The position numbers were made by a program, and so were the translations under genes. This document shows positions 48,775-60,518 of a stretch of 64,000 nucleotides of DNA, piece by piece. The DNA is from Mytilus californianus (taxonomy: Eukaryota > Mollusca > Bivalvia > Mytilida > Mytilidae): NCBI RefSeq assembly GCF_021869535.1, contig NW_026262712.1:111721640-111785639 (forward strand). Reading direction: 5' to 3'. The stretch's first letter is position 1, and every line of letters starts with the position of its first letter. The notes beneath the pieces are model-generated. The model was not told where the DNA came from, did no database searches, and saw nothing but the letters and a program-made list of their open reading frames with translations.

Positions 48775-49850
48775 AAAAACAATCTTTGGATGTTTTAGAT
48801 AAATTACGTGATTTTGATGGTCCTTTTGATTCTGTTAACAGTTTTGACTTTTCTACTCTTTACACTTCACTTCCACACAATCTTATCAAACAAAATTTGA
48901 CTATTTAATTAAATGGTCGTTTGGTAAATCTGAATGCAAATATATTTGCTGCAACTTATTTAAAGCCTTCTTCTCTAATGAGAAAGGTAAATTTGCTAGA
49001 TATACTTACTGGAGGTGTGATGAGATGATTGAAGCTGTTAATTTTCTCCTTGATAATATTTATGTACGTTTCGGCAGCAAAGTTTATCGACAGGTTGTAG
49101 GTATTCCTATGAGCACTAATTGCGCCCCTTTAATAGCAGACTTGTTTTTGTACTGTTATGAATTACAGGTTATGATTAAACTCAGTAAAGAACCGTCTAA
49201 ATTGCATTTAATTGATATATTCAACAACACTTACCGTTATCTTGATGATATTTTTTCGTTAAATAATCAAGAACTTTCTCAATATACTGCCGAAATTTAC
49301 TCAAAGGAACTTACTTTAAATAAATCAAACTTAAACGGTAACAACTGTCCTTTCCAAGATTTAGATATTTCGGTTTTACACGGGAAACTCCATGCTAAAA
49401 TTTACGACAAAAGGGACGATTTTTCGTTCCCTATTGTTAATTTTCCCTCTTTGAATGGTGATGGTCCTTTGGCACCATTTTACGGTGTTCATATTTCACA
49501 ACTCGTTTGCTATGCCCGTGTCTGTTGTGACGTTTTTCATTTTAACGAACGTAATCTATGTATTACTGGTAAATTATTAAGCCAGGGATTTCGTTACCAC
49601 AAATTACTTAAAAACTTTACTAAATTCTTCCACAGATATAAAGATTTGGTTTTGAAGTTTGGTTGTACCTGTAGAAAACTTATTTCAAACGGGATTGCAC
49701 ATCCTCATTTTTACGGCAATATTGTTTACCGTGCCCGGAAATTTAGAAACGATCCTGGTAAACTTATCGATCCTTTAAATAAACTTATTCTAAAAGGTTA
49801 CCAATTTAACACTGTAATTAGATAATTAAATATTGTTTTTATTGGTACTA
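48775..49850 (+). mobile_element. Penelope-like element RT copy, best preserved of its family
   Basis: 5'-truncated. It begins near VLDKLRDFDGPFDSVNSFDF (about 48790) and a TLYTSLPHNL motif. It shifts frame once or twice before 49025 and then stays open to 49825. No tail or nuclease domain is attached: another PLE fragment begins at about 49880. Confidence 0.88.
49025..49825 (+). pseudogene. PLE reverse transcriptase, 266-residue open segment
   Basis: The frame covers the RT palm and thumb. GIPMSTNCAPLIADLFLYCY lies at 26-45, catalytic YRYLDDIFSLNN at 70-81 with aspartates 74 and 75, YDKRDDFSFPIVNFPS beyond residue 120, then GFRYHKLLKNFTKFFHRYKD and HFYGNIVYRARKF in the thumb. In the family this enzyme reverse-transcribes element RNA at a nicked target. 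The frame lacks the N-terminal fingers, which are frameshifted upstream, so this copy is dead. The first ATG is inside the domain and is not a true start. The similar frame at 29624 ends at the same LDLDIS position. Confidence 0.88.
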
Positions 49851-49879
49851 ATATTAATTTTGTTATCAGTAAATTAATC

Positions 49880-50702
49880 AAGATAAGAAGTTAGCAATAT
49901 CCTTTAACTCTACGTTCCGCTATAAAGATGATGTTCTCTCACTAAATAATACAAAATTTGGTGACTATGTTGAACGAATCTATCCCATCGAACTAGAGAT
50001 AAAGGATACTACAGATACAGTTAAGTCTGCCTCATATCTTGACTTACATCTAGAAATTGACAATGAGGATCGGTTGAAAACAAAACTTTACGACAAAAGA
50101 GATGATTTCAGCTTCCCAATTGTGAACTTTCCATTTCTATGTAGCAACATTCCAGCAGCGCCTGCATACGGAGTATATATCTTCCAATTGATACGATATT
50201 CCCGGGCTTGTGTTTCCTATCATGATTTCCTTGATAGAGGATTGCTGCTCACAAGGAAGCTATTAAGCCAAGAGTTCCAAATGGTTAAGTTGAAATCATC
50301 CCTTCGTAAATTTTACGGACGCCATCACGAGTTGGTTGACCGTTATGGAATAACCGTTTCACAGATGATATCGGATATGTTCCTTATGTCGTAACTACAA
50401 TACCATTCCATTTTCACAAATGTGACTTACCGAATTAGACTATTTACCGGATTTGTAATAACATAAGCAACACGACGGGTGCCATATGTGGAGCAGGATC
50501 TGCTTACCCTTCCGGAGCACCTGCGATCACCCCAGTTTTTGGTGGGGTTCGTGTTGCTTAGTCTTTAGTTTTCTATGTTGTGTCATCCGTACTATTATTT
50601 GTCTGTTTGTCTTTTTATTTTTGGCCATGGCGTTGTCAGTTTGTTTTCGATCTATGAGTTTGACTGTCCCTCTGGTATCTTTCGTCCCTCTTTTAAAAGC
50701 AA
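49880..50702 (+). mobile_element. PLE 3' half with tail T2
   Basis: The copy starts abruptly inside the RT, at a YKDDVLSLNN motif. The usual residue in the second position is hydrophobic (compare YIDDVLSLNN at 56.8 kb), so this palm is mutated. It continues without a stop through YLDLHLEIDNEDRLKTKLYD and CSNIPAAPAYGVYIFQL to DMFLMS and TAA (50392-50394). Tail T2 follows to about 50702. Confidence 0.9.
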
Positions 50703-50799
50703 ACTAAATATCATTGTTATATACATATATACATTCATGGATTGACAACCTGTCGATACCTGTATCTTGGCATTGCACAAGGTCATGTTTTTCTCTGAC

Positions 50800-51440
50800 T
50801 GTTTATGACGTTTTTACACTAAATCCATTGGATGTTGGATGTGTACTGATTGATAATTTAGTCTTAGATGCATGATTTTTTTTTCATTAGTTGTTAGTGG
50901 CTTTGAACTAGCTGTCAGTAACTGCGAGTACTCTCAGATCTGTACCTAGTGTCTTTTTGTTGTATGGATGTACAAGTACCCGGCCACGTCCACTTGTATT
51001 TGTATTATTTGTATTTAATCCATCTGATGAGTTAAGCCTCTTTCAACTGATTTTTATAGTTCGTTCTTATGTTGTTCTGTTACACCACTGTCCCAGGTTA
51101 GGGGGAGGATTGGGACACCGCTTACATGTTTAACTCCGCCACATTCTGTATGTGGGTGCCTGTCCCAAGTCAGGAGCCTCTAATTCAGTGGTTGTCGTTT
51201 GTTTATGTGTTACATATTTGTTTTTCGTTCATTTTTTTGTACATAAATTAGGCCGTTAGTTTTTTCTCGTTTGAATTGTTTTACTTTGTCATTTCGGGGC
51301 CCTTTATAGCTGACTGTGCGGTATGGGCTTTGCGCATTGTTGAAGGCCGTACGGTGACCTATAGTTGTTAATTTCTGTGTCATTTGGTCTCTTGTGGAGA
51401 GTTGTCGCATTGGCAATCATACCACATCTTCTTTTTTATA
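50800..51440 (+). repeat. T3 repeat, about full length
   Basis: The longest + strand copy: GATGTTGGATGTGTACTGAT at the start, CTTTGAACTAGCTGTCAGTA, TACACCACTGTCCCAGGTTA, CCGCCACATTCTGTATGTGG, GAAGGCCGTACGGTGACCTA, ending CAATCATACCACATCTTCTT. Confidence 0.85.
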
Positions 51441-51589
51441 TCTCCTTACCACATGCATTTTTGCTAATAAAAAGACGAATTAAATAGGCAAGTAGACCTT
51501 GTTGTTTGATCTTGTTTTTTCATTTCTTCGATACAATGTATCTTTTTCTTGTTTTGTTTTATTGGCATACATTATACATTATATACTTA

Positions 51590-51877
51590 CATGAGTAACA
51601 CAACGGGTTCCACATGTGGAGCAGAATCTATTTATCCTTCCAGAGCACATGAGATGACCCACAGTTGTGTTGGGGTTCGTGTTTCTTGGACTTTGGTTTT
51701 CCTTGTTGTGTTTTGTATACTGTTGTTTGTCTTTTGGTATTTTTCTATTCTTGCCATGGCGTTGTCAGTTTAGTTTTGACTTATGAGTTTGAATGTCCCG
51801 TTGGTATTTTTCCCCACTTTTACATATTTCTAAATAGTGAGTGTGTGTGTGTGTGTGTGTGTCGGGGGGGGGGGGGG
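51590..51877 (+). repeat. Solo PLE tail T2 followed by GT and G microsatellite
   Basis: ATGAGTAACACAACGGGTTC, CACATGTGGAGCAGAATCTA and GCCATGGCGTTGTCAGTTTA mark T2 up to 51832. A (GT)n tract at 51839-51862 and a G run at 51864-51877 follow. Confidence 0.85.
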
Positions 51878-52084
51878 TGAGTCTGTTTGCATTGCTTGAT
51901 TAGTCTTTTATGTACATGTTAAGCTATTCACATATCAATAACTATTTACATATCTTATGTACACCAACTTTTAACTTTAGTTCTGATGGTTTGTCCACAT
52001 ACATTGTATAATTGTGGTAAGAATACAAACTAAATAGGTTTAAAGGATGGAAAACTCGGACCCCATTTTGATAATATTTGTCAA

Positions 52085-52200
52085 TATCTCTTAATTTTCT
52101 ACATAAGAAAATGCCTGTACAAAGTCAGGAATATGACAGTTGTTATCCATTCGCTTGATGTGTTTGAGCTTTTGATTTTGCCATTTGATTAGGATTTATA
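52085..52200 (+). repeat. R repeat, left copy flanking a PLE fragment
   Basis: ATTTTCTACATAAGAAAATG, AGGAATATGACAGTTGTTAT and TTTTGATTTTGCCATTTGAT run straight into PLE coding sequence at 52195. Confidence 0.82.
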
Positions 52201-52586
52201 CCTAGAAGTTGACTATGAGAGTCGGTTGAACACAAAACTTTACGACAAAAGAGATGATTTCAGCTTCCCAATTGTGACCTTTTCATTTTTAAACCAAGAG
52301 TTCCAAATTGTGCAGTTGAAATTATCAGTTCGTACATTTTACGGACGCAATCACGAGTTGGTTGACCGTTATGGAATATCCGTTTCACAGATGATATCGG
52401 ATATATTCCTTATGTCGTAACTACAATCCCGTTCCCTTATCACGAATGTGACCTACCGAATTAGACTATTTACCGGCTTTGTAATAACATGAGCAACACG
52501 ACGGGTGCCACATGTGGAGCAGGATATGCTTACCCTTTCGGAGCACCTGAGATCACCCCCAGTTTTTGATTGGGTTCGTGTTGCTG
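52195..52586 (+). mobile_element. PLE 3' fragment with internal deletion and tail T2
   Basis: Coding from about 52195 reads DLYLEVDYESRLNTKLYDKR, then SFPIVTFSF joins directly to NQEFQIVQLKLSVRTFYG. About 50 residues present in other copies are missing. It ends DIFLMS and TAA at 52418-52420, then a short T2 tail to 52586. Confidence 0.88.
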
Positions 52587-52599
52587 TTGTACATAGATA

Positions 52600-52905
52600 T
52601 AGGAAGATGTGGTGTACCCTATTTGTGACATTTTTACCTATTTTGTCTGTTTGTTTTGTTCACACATCGTTGTCAATATAATGGAATTTGATGCGACTGT
52701 CATACAAGTGAGAGGTTTAGCTAGCTTTAAAACCAATATTAATCCACCATTTTCTACATACGAAAATGCCTCTACCAAATCAGGAATATGACAGTTGTTA
52801 TCCATTCGTTTGATGTGTTTGAACTTTTGATTTTGCCATTTGATTGGGACTTTCCTTTTTGAATTTTCCTCGGAGTTCAGTATTTTTGTGATTTTACTTT
52901 AAACT
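52600..52905 (+). repeat. R repeat, right copy flanking a PLE fragment
   Basis: CATCGTTGTCAATATAATGG, GAGGTTTAGCTAGCTTTAAA, AGGAATATGACAGTTGTTAT and CTCGGAGTTCAGTATTTTTG. Same orientation as the 52085 copy. Confidence 0.85.
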
Positions 52906-53264
52906 GCAGAAAGAAATTTTTGATTTAAATATCAACTTGAATGTTAACTACTTTCTATTAGTCGTCACAAAAAAGTGCTTATCTGCTTTCATGCAGATTC
53001 TGCGAGAAGTTTGGGAAATGTAGACGATCATTCTAATAAAATTATTGAAACGTAGTGTCATAAAGAACTTTTAAAGAAGATGAAATAAGATTTGATAAAT
53101 GGGGAACATATCTTGTCAATTTCACGTTTTATCATTTTAGCTATATGATTATATTAAGACAAAGTTATTTAAGTTCGGAGCCTATAAAACTTTTAAACAT
53201 TTTCAAGCTCTATTCGGCGTTTGTCTGAATATGAGATAATTATTTTTTTACCAAATTATTTTAG
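52906..53264. other. Intergenic, nothing recognised
   Basis: AT-rich spacer; no supported feature. Confidence 0.5.
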
Positions 53265-54860
53265 AAAAATTCCCTGGGTGTGCTGTACTAGGAGCTAATT
53301 TTGATAAAACTGAAGCCATATGGATTGGTTCAGAGATTCACTCGATGGATAAACTAACAACTACAGGAAACTTGAACTGGAATTATTCAGGAAAATTTAA
53401 ACTTTTAGGGATAAAATTTGATCTGTTCAGTAAAAGTAAAACGCTTGTTAATTTTGAGAAAAAACATTAAAAAAAAATGCAGAGCTTACTTATACCTGGG
53501 TATATAGAGATTTAACCTATATGGGAAAGATTACTGTTATTGAATCATTAGCTCTACCTATTTAAATTCAGTCATTGACAGTTTTGCCAAACCCACCAGT
53601 GGATAAAATAAAACAAATTCAAAATATTTTCTTTAGTTTCCTGTGATCAAGAAAACCAGTTAAGATTAAAAGAAAAGTTATGATAGGGATGTATGAAAAG
53701 GGGTGGGGGGAGTTGGAAATGCCAGATATAGAATCTTTCTGTTGTTCTCAAAAGATGACATGGATAAATAAACTTTTAGACCCCTTGAATATATCCCCAT
53801 GGAAAACACTGTTAATAGATCAATATAACAGATTTGGAGCAGACAAAATATGGCCCCTGATGGTAATCCAAAAGATTTCAATAAATTTTAATCATTTTTG
53901 GAAAGACATTTTACTAAACTGGAATATCCTAAACACTGTCACTAATGACACTGCTGAAGGGATCATGAAACAATCCATGGCTAAACAAAAGTTTGACGAT
54001 AAATAATAAAACTGTCTTTTACCAGAGTTGGTGTGAATCAGGAGTTTTCTTTGTAGGTGATTTACTTGATGAGAACAGTGAATATTTGACTCTGAAGGAA
54101 TTCTGCAGAAAATATAATCTTAATATTAATTTCCTGGAATACCATTCTATACTTCATATGATACCAAAAGCTTGGAAAGATCTAATAACTGCCTCAGAGA
54201 AAATAATGCGCATATAAAATGAAAAATTTGATTTAATTAAAAACAATAAAAAAATCATGTCAATTCTTTTATAAAAAATTATTGTCAAGGTATACAGAAC
54301 GTCCTACAAAACAAGAAGACAAATTGTGTAAATAACTAAGCACTCATATAGAAAATTGGGATTTCATTTATTGTGTACCCTTTTGATGTACTAAATACAA
54401 CAAATTTAGTACGTTCCAGTTTAAGATTTTGCATAGAACTCTCTCGCTACAAATACATTATTGCAGAAATATGGGTTCAAAGAAACCAATTTATGTAGTT
54501 TCTGTAATGAAACAAAAGAAACTATAAGTCATTTTTTTGGGGAATGTACTCGAGTAAGAAATTTATGGATAGAAATTTCAGCACTTTTTCAACTTCCATG
54601 TAATTAAACTTTAATATTAAATGCAAAAAATATTGTTCTTGGGTCAGAGTCATGGGATGTTTCCCTAAACTTATTCACTGTTCTGGTTAAGTATTACATT
54701 TATACATGTCGCTTTAACACTTCATTACCGACTCTTACAGGTGCGATAGCATGATTAAAAATACCTACCAAATAGAAAATATGCCTACCTCCTTTTACAG
54801 ATCACCTAAAACAAGAGAGAAATTTGATAGTTAATGGGAATTGATTAAAAACTTAGTGTA
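53265..54860 (+). mobile_element. LINE remnant: C-terminal half of an L1/Tx1-type ORF2
   Basis: Broken frames on the + strand, in order, give ANFDKTEAIWIGSEIHSMDK after 53285, then LTYMGKITVIESLALP near 53518, VLPNPPVDKIKQIQNIFFSF near 53582, and an open 108-codon frame at 53680-54006 (GGLEMPDIESF-like, then KMTWINKLLDPLN). A second frame at 53993-54217 has TVFYQSWCESGVFFVGDLLD. At 54500-54560 a zinc-binding motif typical of this ORF end remains (FCNETKETISHFFGECTRVR). Endonuclease and catalytic RT parts are absent. The family differs from the LINE at 1-5171. Confidence 0.88.
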
Positions 54861-56039
54861 CATGTGAGGGGATATCTTTCTTGTTGTGCTCTTTTAAGGC
54901 TTTATAATAATTCATGTAGAATTAATAAGATGTTGGTGTACATCACAATTGGACAGTGATTTGTGTGTATCATAAAATTGCTACTTATGATGTTTATTGA
55001 TATTGTTATATATATATAGATATAATTAATTTTGTTTTATTGTATTTGAATTGTTTCCTCTTGACTTTGCTTGTTATTTACTTTGTAATTCTGTCCAACA
55101 TGTCATGTCAAACCCTTATATGTTAATGATCTCTGGTGGCCTTTCCTGGTGCCTCTCATTTTCGACATCATATTATTGACAGAGATGTATGTGGTACGAG
55201 GAAAAGGCCAATACCACTATTAACTTTTTCGACGTATTCATGTAATTTTTTCCAGAGTGATAAAAGATGAGTAGGATCTAGTAGATAATTACTATATATA
55301 TGCATACAATTAGCGTACCTAACATTTTAGTTTTTGACTGCTATTGAAAAATTTAATATTAATACTTATATCATAAATTATTTATATATCTATGTATCTC
55401 AATGCTTGGAGTTTTTTCTGATAAAATAAAAAAATACAAAAAAAAAATATTTTTGCATATGATTGAAATCATGATAATGTAGAGAATATCTTAGGTTGTT
55501 GCATACATCAGCATGAAATGCCTTTTTTTATTTGATTTATCTAAACATTTTTTTAATATTAAGTGCAGGACTGCTTTCTTTCGTGTGCTTAAAAACGCTT
55601 GCCTTCTTCCTAGTCTGAATTACATTCTTCATAATGCCGGTGTTTCCTTTTCTTTATGTTCGAAAGAACATGAAAACAAACAGATATTATTTCTTTTCAC
55701 TTTTGTACATTTCTTTGTAAACTATATTTCGACAAAAAGTGTGTTTCGAACGCCACTCTTGTACTGAAAACAAGTTGCAATTGTTTAATAAATTACCACT
55801 TATATTTACTATCACCGTTTAAAAAGCAAACCTGGGAAGATTTGGTGATCGGTCTTCAAAGTCATTATATTTCTACCTCTATTTCAATGTACACAATTTT
55901 TTTAATTAATGTATGTGAACTGCAATAACTTTGTTATGTGTAATTGCCTAATTAAAACTTCTCCGGATAACATAATTTAATATATGTGATGTCGGTTTGC
56001 AGCGTCGCCGGACTATTGAGTAGTTGAGAATCATCTATT
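54861..56039. other. Intergenic, nothing firm
   Basis: May include the 3' untranslated part of the LINE remnant. An 84-codon frame at 55513-55767 has no recognisable features. Confidence 0.45.
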
Positions 56040-56900
56040 TATTTAAAAGAGGGACGAAAGATACCAGAGGGACAGTCAAACTCATAGATCGAAAACAAAC
56101 AGACAACGCCATGGCCAAAAATAAAAAGACAAGCAGACAAATAATAGTACAGATGACACGAGATAGAAAACTAAAGACTAAGCAACACGAACCCCACCAA
56201 AACTGGGGGTTATCTCAGGTGCTCCGGAAGGGTAAGCAGATCCTGCTCCACATGTGGCACCCGTCGTTTTGCTTACGTTATTACAAATCCGGTAAATAGT
56301 CTAATTCGGTAGTCACATTCGTGAAAAGGGAATGGTATTGTTCTTACGACATAAGGAACATATCCGATATCATCTGTGAAACGGTTATTCCATAACGGTC
56401 ATTCAACTCGTGATGGCGTCCGTAAAATTTACGAAGGGATGATTTCAACTTCACCACTTGGAACTCTTGGTTTAATAACTTCCTTGTGAGCAGCAATCCT
56501 CTATCAAGAAAATCATGATAGGAAATACAAGCCCGAGAATATCGTATCAATTGGGAGATATATACTCCGTATGCAGGCGCTGCTGGAATGTTGCTACATA
56601 GAAATGGAAAGTTCACAATTGGGAAGCTGAAATTATCTCTTTTGTCGTAAAGATTTGTTTTCAACCGACCCTCATTGTCAATTTCTAGATGTAAGTCAAG
56701 GTATGAGGCAGACTTAACTGTATCTGTAGTATCCTTTATCTCTAGTTCGATGGGATAGATTCATTCAACATAGTCACCAAATTTTGTATTATTTAGTGAG
56801 AGGACATCATCTATATAGCAGAATGTAAAGTTAAAGGATATTGCTAACTTCTTATCTTTCTTAAATGATAGTGAACATTATGATCAGGCTAGAAATATTC
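56040..56900 (-). mobile_element. PLE 3' half with tail T2, - strand
   Basis: From about 56900 downward it reads KKDKKLAISFNFTFCYIDDV (YIDD catalytic motif near 56815), one stop in YVE*IYPIELEIKD, then an open frame (56664-56344) with CSNIPAAPAYGVYISQLIRY and DMFLMS. Tail T2 follows to 56040. It is very close to 49880-50702, pointing to recent activity of this family. Confidence 0.9.
56344..56664 (-). pseudogene. PLE reverse transcriptase C-terminal segment
   Basis: This 106-residue open frame covers the end of the RT: YDKRDNFSFPIVNFPFLCSN, then LLTRKLLNQEFQVVKLKSSL and FYGRHHELNDRYGITVSQMI. It is the same length and nearly the same sequence as 50074-50394. The first ATG lies within the domain. 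A stop upstream (near 56760) separates it from the YIDD motif, so it is not a complete enzyme. Confidence 0.85.
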
Positions 56901-57599
56901 TATGATGACTTTGACGGCTGAAAATTTGAAATATAACAGGTTTTTTTTATCGGTTTAGTTCCAACTTGAACCGTGTGTACATACGGCTAATGTCTTAAAC
57001 AATTTCGTCCTGATCTTAGTACACGAGTAGCGTGAGAGAAAAAAAATGTTGTCAAACTATAGTTTACGTAGAAATGTGCCAGAAAAAAAATCTCCGTTTA
57101 TTAATATGTTCTGTCGAACATTTAAAAAGAGGAAACACAGTATTACGAAGAATGTTATTTTAAGATAACGAAGAAGGCGTTTTAAAGATACACGGTAGAA
57201 AGTATTATTGCATGAAGACATTAAAAAAACTGATATAAATGAGTTGATTTCTGACACTGGTGTAATTGATTGATTAATTGTTGGTTGCTCAACGTCCAGT
57301 AGCTGGTGTATTTGACACATTGAAACAAACTCTTACTACATACGTAATCCTCATTTCGATCGTTAGCAAAAGAGAAATAGGTAAAAAAATATCATATATT
57401 CGGACAAAGGGTTTCTGTTTTAATGTTAGATGTATTCCGAATTAAATTAAAGTGTGTTTTTTTCTCTATTAGCAGAATGATAATGCATGAAATTGATAAG
57501 AGTTGTTCCTCTTTAACCAATTCGTGGTGAGACTTAGTTTTACTACTTCATTCAATCATTCTACATCTATGTTGTTTCATATAACTCGCATACTTCATT
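56901..57599. other. Intergenic, nothing firm
   Basis: AT-rich. A TTGATTGATTAATTGTTGGT word at 57266 resembles a sequence I recall from other bivalve repeats, but no boundaries are visible. Confidence 0.4.
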
Positions 57600-58155
57600 T
57601 ATATATATATTTAGACTTATTTATATTTTTTCGTTTGGGCTTGTATTATATTTGCCTTCGGGTTTTTATGATCCGTTCATCCTATTTTGACTCCTCAAAA
57701 TTCAAGAGTCTATCCTAAATTGAAGTAAATTATGTGGCCTTCCAATAACCGTTTCGATTCCTAACATCACTGAAGAGACATTAATTGTCGAAATCCGGAT
57801 ATGGTGTACAAAAACCTTTGCACCTTTTGCTTGCGGAATATCATCTTTTTCGCAAGTTTATTGTTTTCTGTTTAGTATTGAATTTTTAATTAAGATCCAT
57901 TTATTACATCGGTGATCCGTTTATTTGGCAATCGCCAATGGCAGTCAGCAGGGTTCAAGAACATTTGTTGTTCGACCTGTTAGTCAAATGCGTTTTGTTA
58001 AAATATACTTTTTCACTTTTTTTGGTCTTTTGGAAAATGTTGTTTGTGCTGTATTTAGACCCCTCTAACAAGAAATTTGTTTTGCATGCACACGTATAAA
58101 AATTGCGATTTTTATCCAACGCAATCATAGGTTTGAACGTTGTTTTCAATTTAGA

Positions 58156-58208
<53 letters not shown>

Positions 58209-60310
58209 ACAACACAAACAACATTTTCCAAAAGACCAAAAAAGTGAAAAAGTATATTTTAACAAAACGCATTTGACTAACAGGACGAACAACAAATATT
58301 CTTAAACCCTGCTGACTGCCATTGGCGATTTCCAAATAAATGGATTAATGATGTAATAAATGGATCTTAAATATAAATTTAATACTAAACAGAAAACAAT
58401 AAACTTGATGAATCGAAACGGTATTTGGAAAGCCATACAATTTTTCTCGATTAAGGATAGACTCTTGAATTTTGAGGAGTCAAAATAGGATGAACGGATC
58501 ATATAAACCCGAAGGCAAATATAATACAAGCCCAAACGAAAAAATATAAACCAGTCTAAATTGAAAACAACGTTCAAACCTATGATTGCGTTGGATAAAA
58601 ACCGCAATTTTTTTCCGTGTGCATGCAAAACAAATTTCTTGGTAGAGGGGTCTAAATACAGCACAAACAACATTTTCCAAAAGACCAAAAAAGTGAAATA
58701 TTGTATTTTAACAAAACGCATTTGACAAACAGGTCGAACAACAAATGTTCTTAAACCCTGCTGACTGCCATTGGCGATTGCCAAATAAACGAATCACCGA
58801 TGTAATAAATGGATCTTAATTATAAATTTAATACTTAACAGAAAACAATAAACTTGCGGAAAAGATGATATACCGCAAACAAAAGGTGCAAAGGTTTTTG
58901 TACACCATATCCGGATTTCGACAATGAATGTCTCTTCAGTGATTTAAGGAATCGAAACGGTATTTGGAAAGCCATACAATTTACCTTAATTTAGGATAGA
59001 CTTTGAATTTTGAGGAGTCCAAATTGGATGAACGGATCATATAAACCCGAAGGCAAATATAATACAAGCCCAAACGAAAAAATATAAACCAGTCTAAATT
59101 GAAAACAACGTTCAAACCTATGATTGCGTTGGATAAAAACCGCAATTTTTATACGTGTGCATGCAAAACAAATTTCTTGGTAGAGGGGTCTAAATACAGC
59201 ACAAACAACATTTTCCAAAAGACCAAAAAAGTGAAAAATTGTATTTTAACAAAACGCATTTGACTAACAGGTCGAACAACAAATGTTCTTAAACATTGCT
59301 GACTGCCATTGGCGATTGCCAAATAAACGAATCACCGATGTAATAAATGGATCTTAATTAAAAATTTAATACTAAACAGAAAACAATAAACTTGCGGAAA
59401 AGATGATATACCGCAAACAAAAGGTGCAAAGGTTTTTGTACACCATATCCGGATTTCGACAATGAATGTCTCTTCAGTGATATTAGGAATCGAAACGGTA
59501 TTTGGAAAGCCATACAATTTACCTTAATTTAGGATAGACTTTGAATTTTGAGGAGTCCAAACTGGATGAACGGATCATATAAACCCGAAGGCAAATATAA
59601 TACAAGCCCAAACGAAAAAATATAAACAAGTCTAAATTGAAAACAACTTTTCAACCTATGACTGCGTTGGATAAAAACCGCATTTTTTATACGTGTGTAT
59701 GCAAAACAAACTTCTTGTTAGAGGGGTCTAAATACAGCAAAAACAACATTTTCCAAAAGACCAAAAAAGTGCAAAAATATATTTTAACTTGTTTATATTT
59801 TCTCGTTTGAGCTTGTATTATATTTGCCTTCGGGTTTATATGATCCGTTCATCCTATTTTGACTCTTTCAAAAGTCAAGAGTTTATCCTAATTTGAGGTA
59901 AATTATATGGCCTTCTAAATACCGTTTCGATTCCTAACATCACTGAAGAGACATTAATTGTCGAAATCCGGATATGGTGTACAAATTTTTGCACCTCATG
60001 TTTGCGGTATACCATCTTTTCCGCAAGTTTATTGTTTTCTGTTTGGTAATAAATTTATAAAAAGATCTATTTTGTTACATCTTGTGATCCGTTTTTTTGG
60101 CAATCGCCAATGGCAGTCAGCAGGGTTTAAGAACATCAGTTGTTCGATCTGCTAGTCAAATGCGTTTTGTTAAAATATACTTTTTCACTCATTTGGTCTT
60201 TTGGAAAATGTTGTTTGTCCTGTATTTAGACCCCTCTACCAAGAAATTTGATTTGCATGTTTTTATCCAACGCAATCATAGGTTTGATCGTTGTTTTCAG
60301 TTTAGACTTT

Positions 60311-60342
<32 letters not shown>

Positions 60343-60400
60343 AACAAGTCTAAATTGAAAACAACGTTCAAACCTATGATTGCGTTGAATAAAAACCGCA

Positions 60401-60441
<41 letters not shown>
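57600..60441. repeat. 540-base repeat array in both orientations, with (AT)n junctions
   Basis: Units share CTTCGGGTTTATATGATCCG, ATCGCCAATGGCAGTCAGCA, TTTGGTCTTTTGGAAAATGT and CGCAATCATAGGTTTGAACG. A + copy (57600-58160) meets - copies head-on across an (AT)n tract (58158-58204). The - copies run in tandem, about 58205-58550 (with a deletion), 58550-59090, 59090-59640 and 59640-59790. A + copy follows (59790-60310), then (AT)n, a 60-base - piece and more (AT)n to 60441. The unit is about 540 bases. It abuts the 3' end of the PLE that starts at 60.5 kb. Confidence 0.85.
58158..58204 (+). repeat. (AT)n microsatellite
   Basis: Uninterrupted AT dinucleotides joining a + and a - copy of the 540-base repeat. 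Similar tracts lie at 60312-60342 and 60403-60441. Confidence 0.95.
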
Positions 60442-60443
<2 letters not shown>

Positions 60444-60518
60444 TCTTAAAATTTGCACACCGATACTAATATAAGATGGTATTATACGAAGATGTTGTTA
60501 TTAAATCGTGTTGACAAA

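Noticed and set aside
51010-51050. CTGATGA with a 4-bp stem in T3, considered as a hammerhead
   Set aside because: The GAAA box is missing (GATTT follows the stem).
55513-55767. 84-codon frame
   Set aside because: No recognisable motif and no supporting splice sites.
58302-58784. 160-codon and similar frames in the 540-base repeats
   Set aside because: The unit length is close to a multiple of three, so a frame stays open through tandem copies. The copies carry different stops, and the translation is hydrophobic AT-rich noise.
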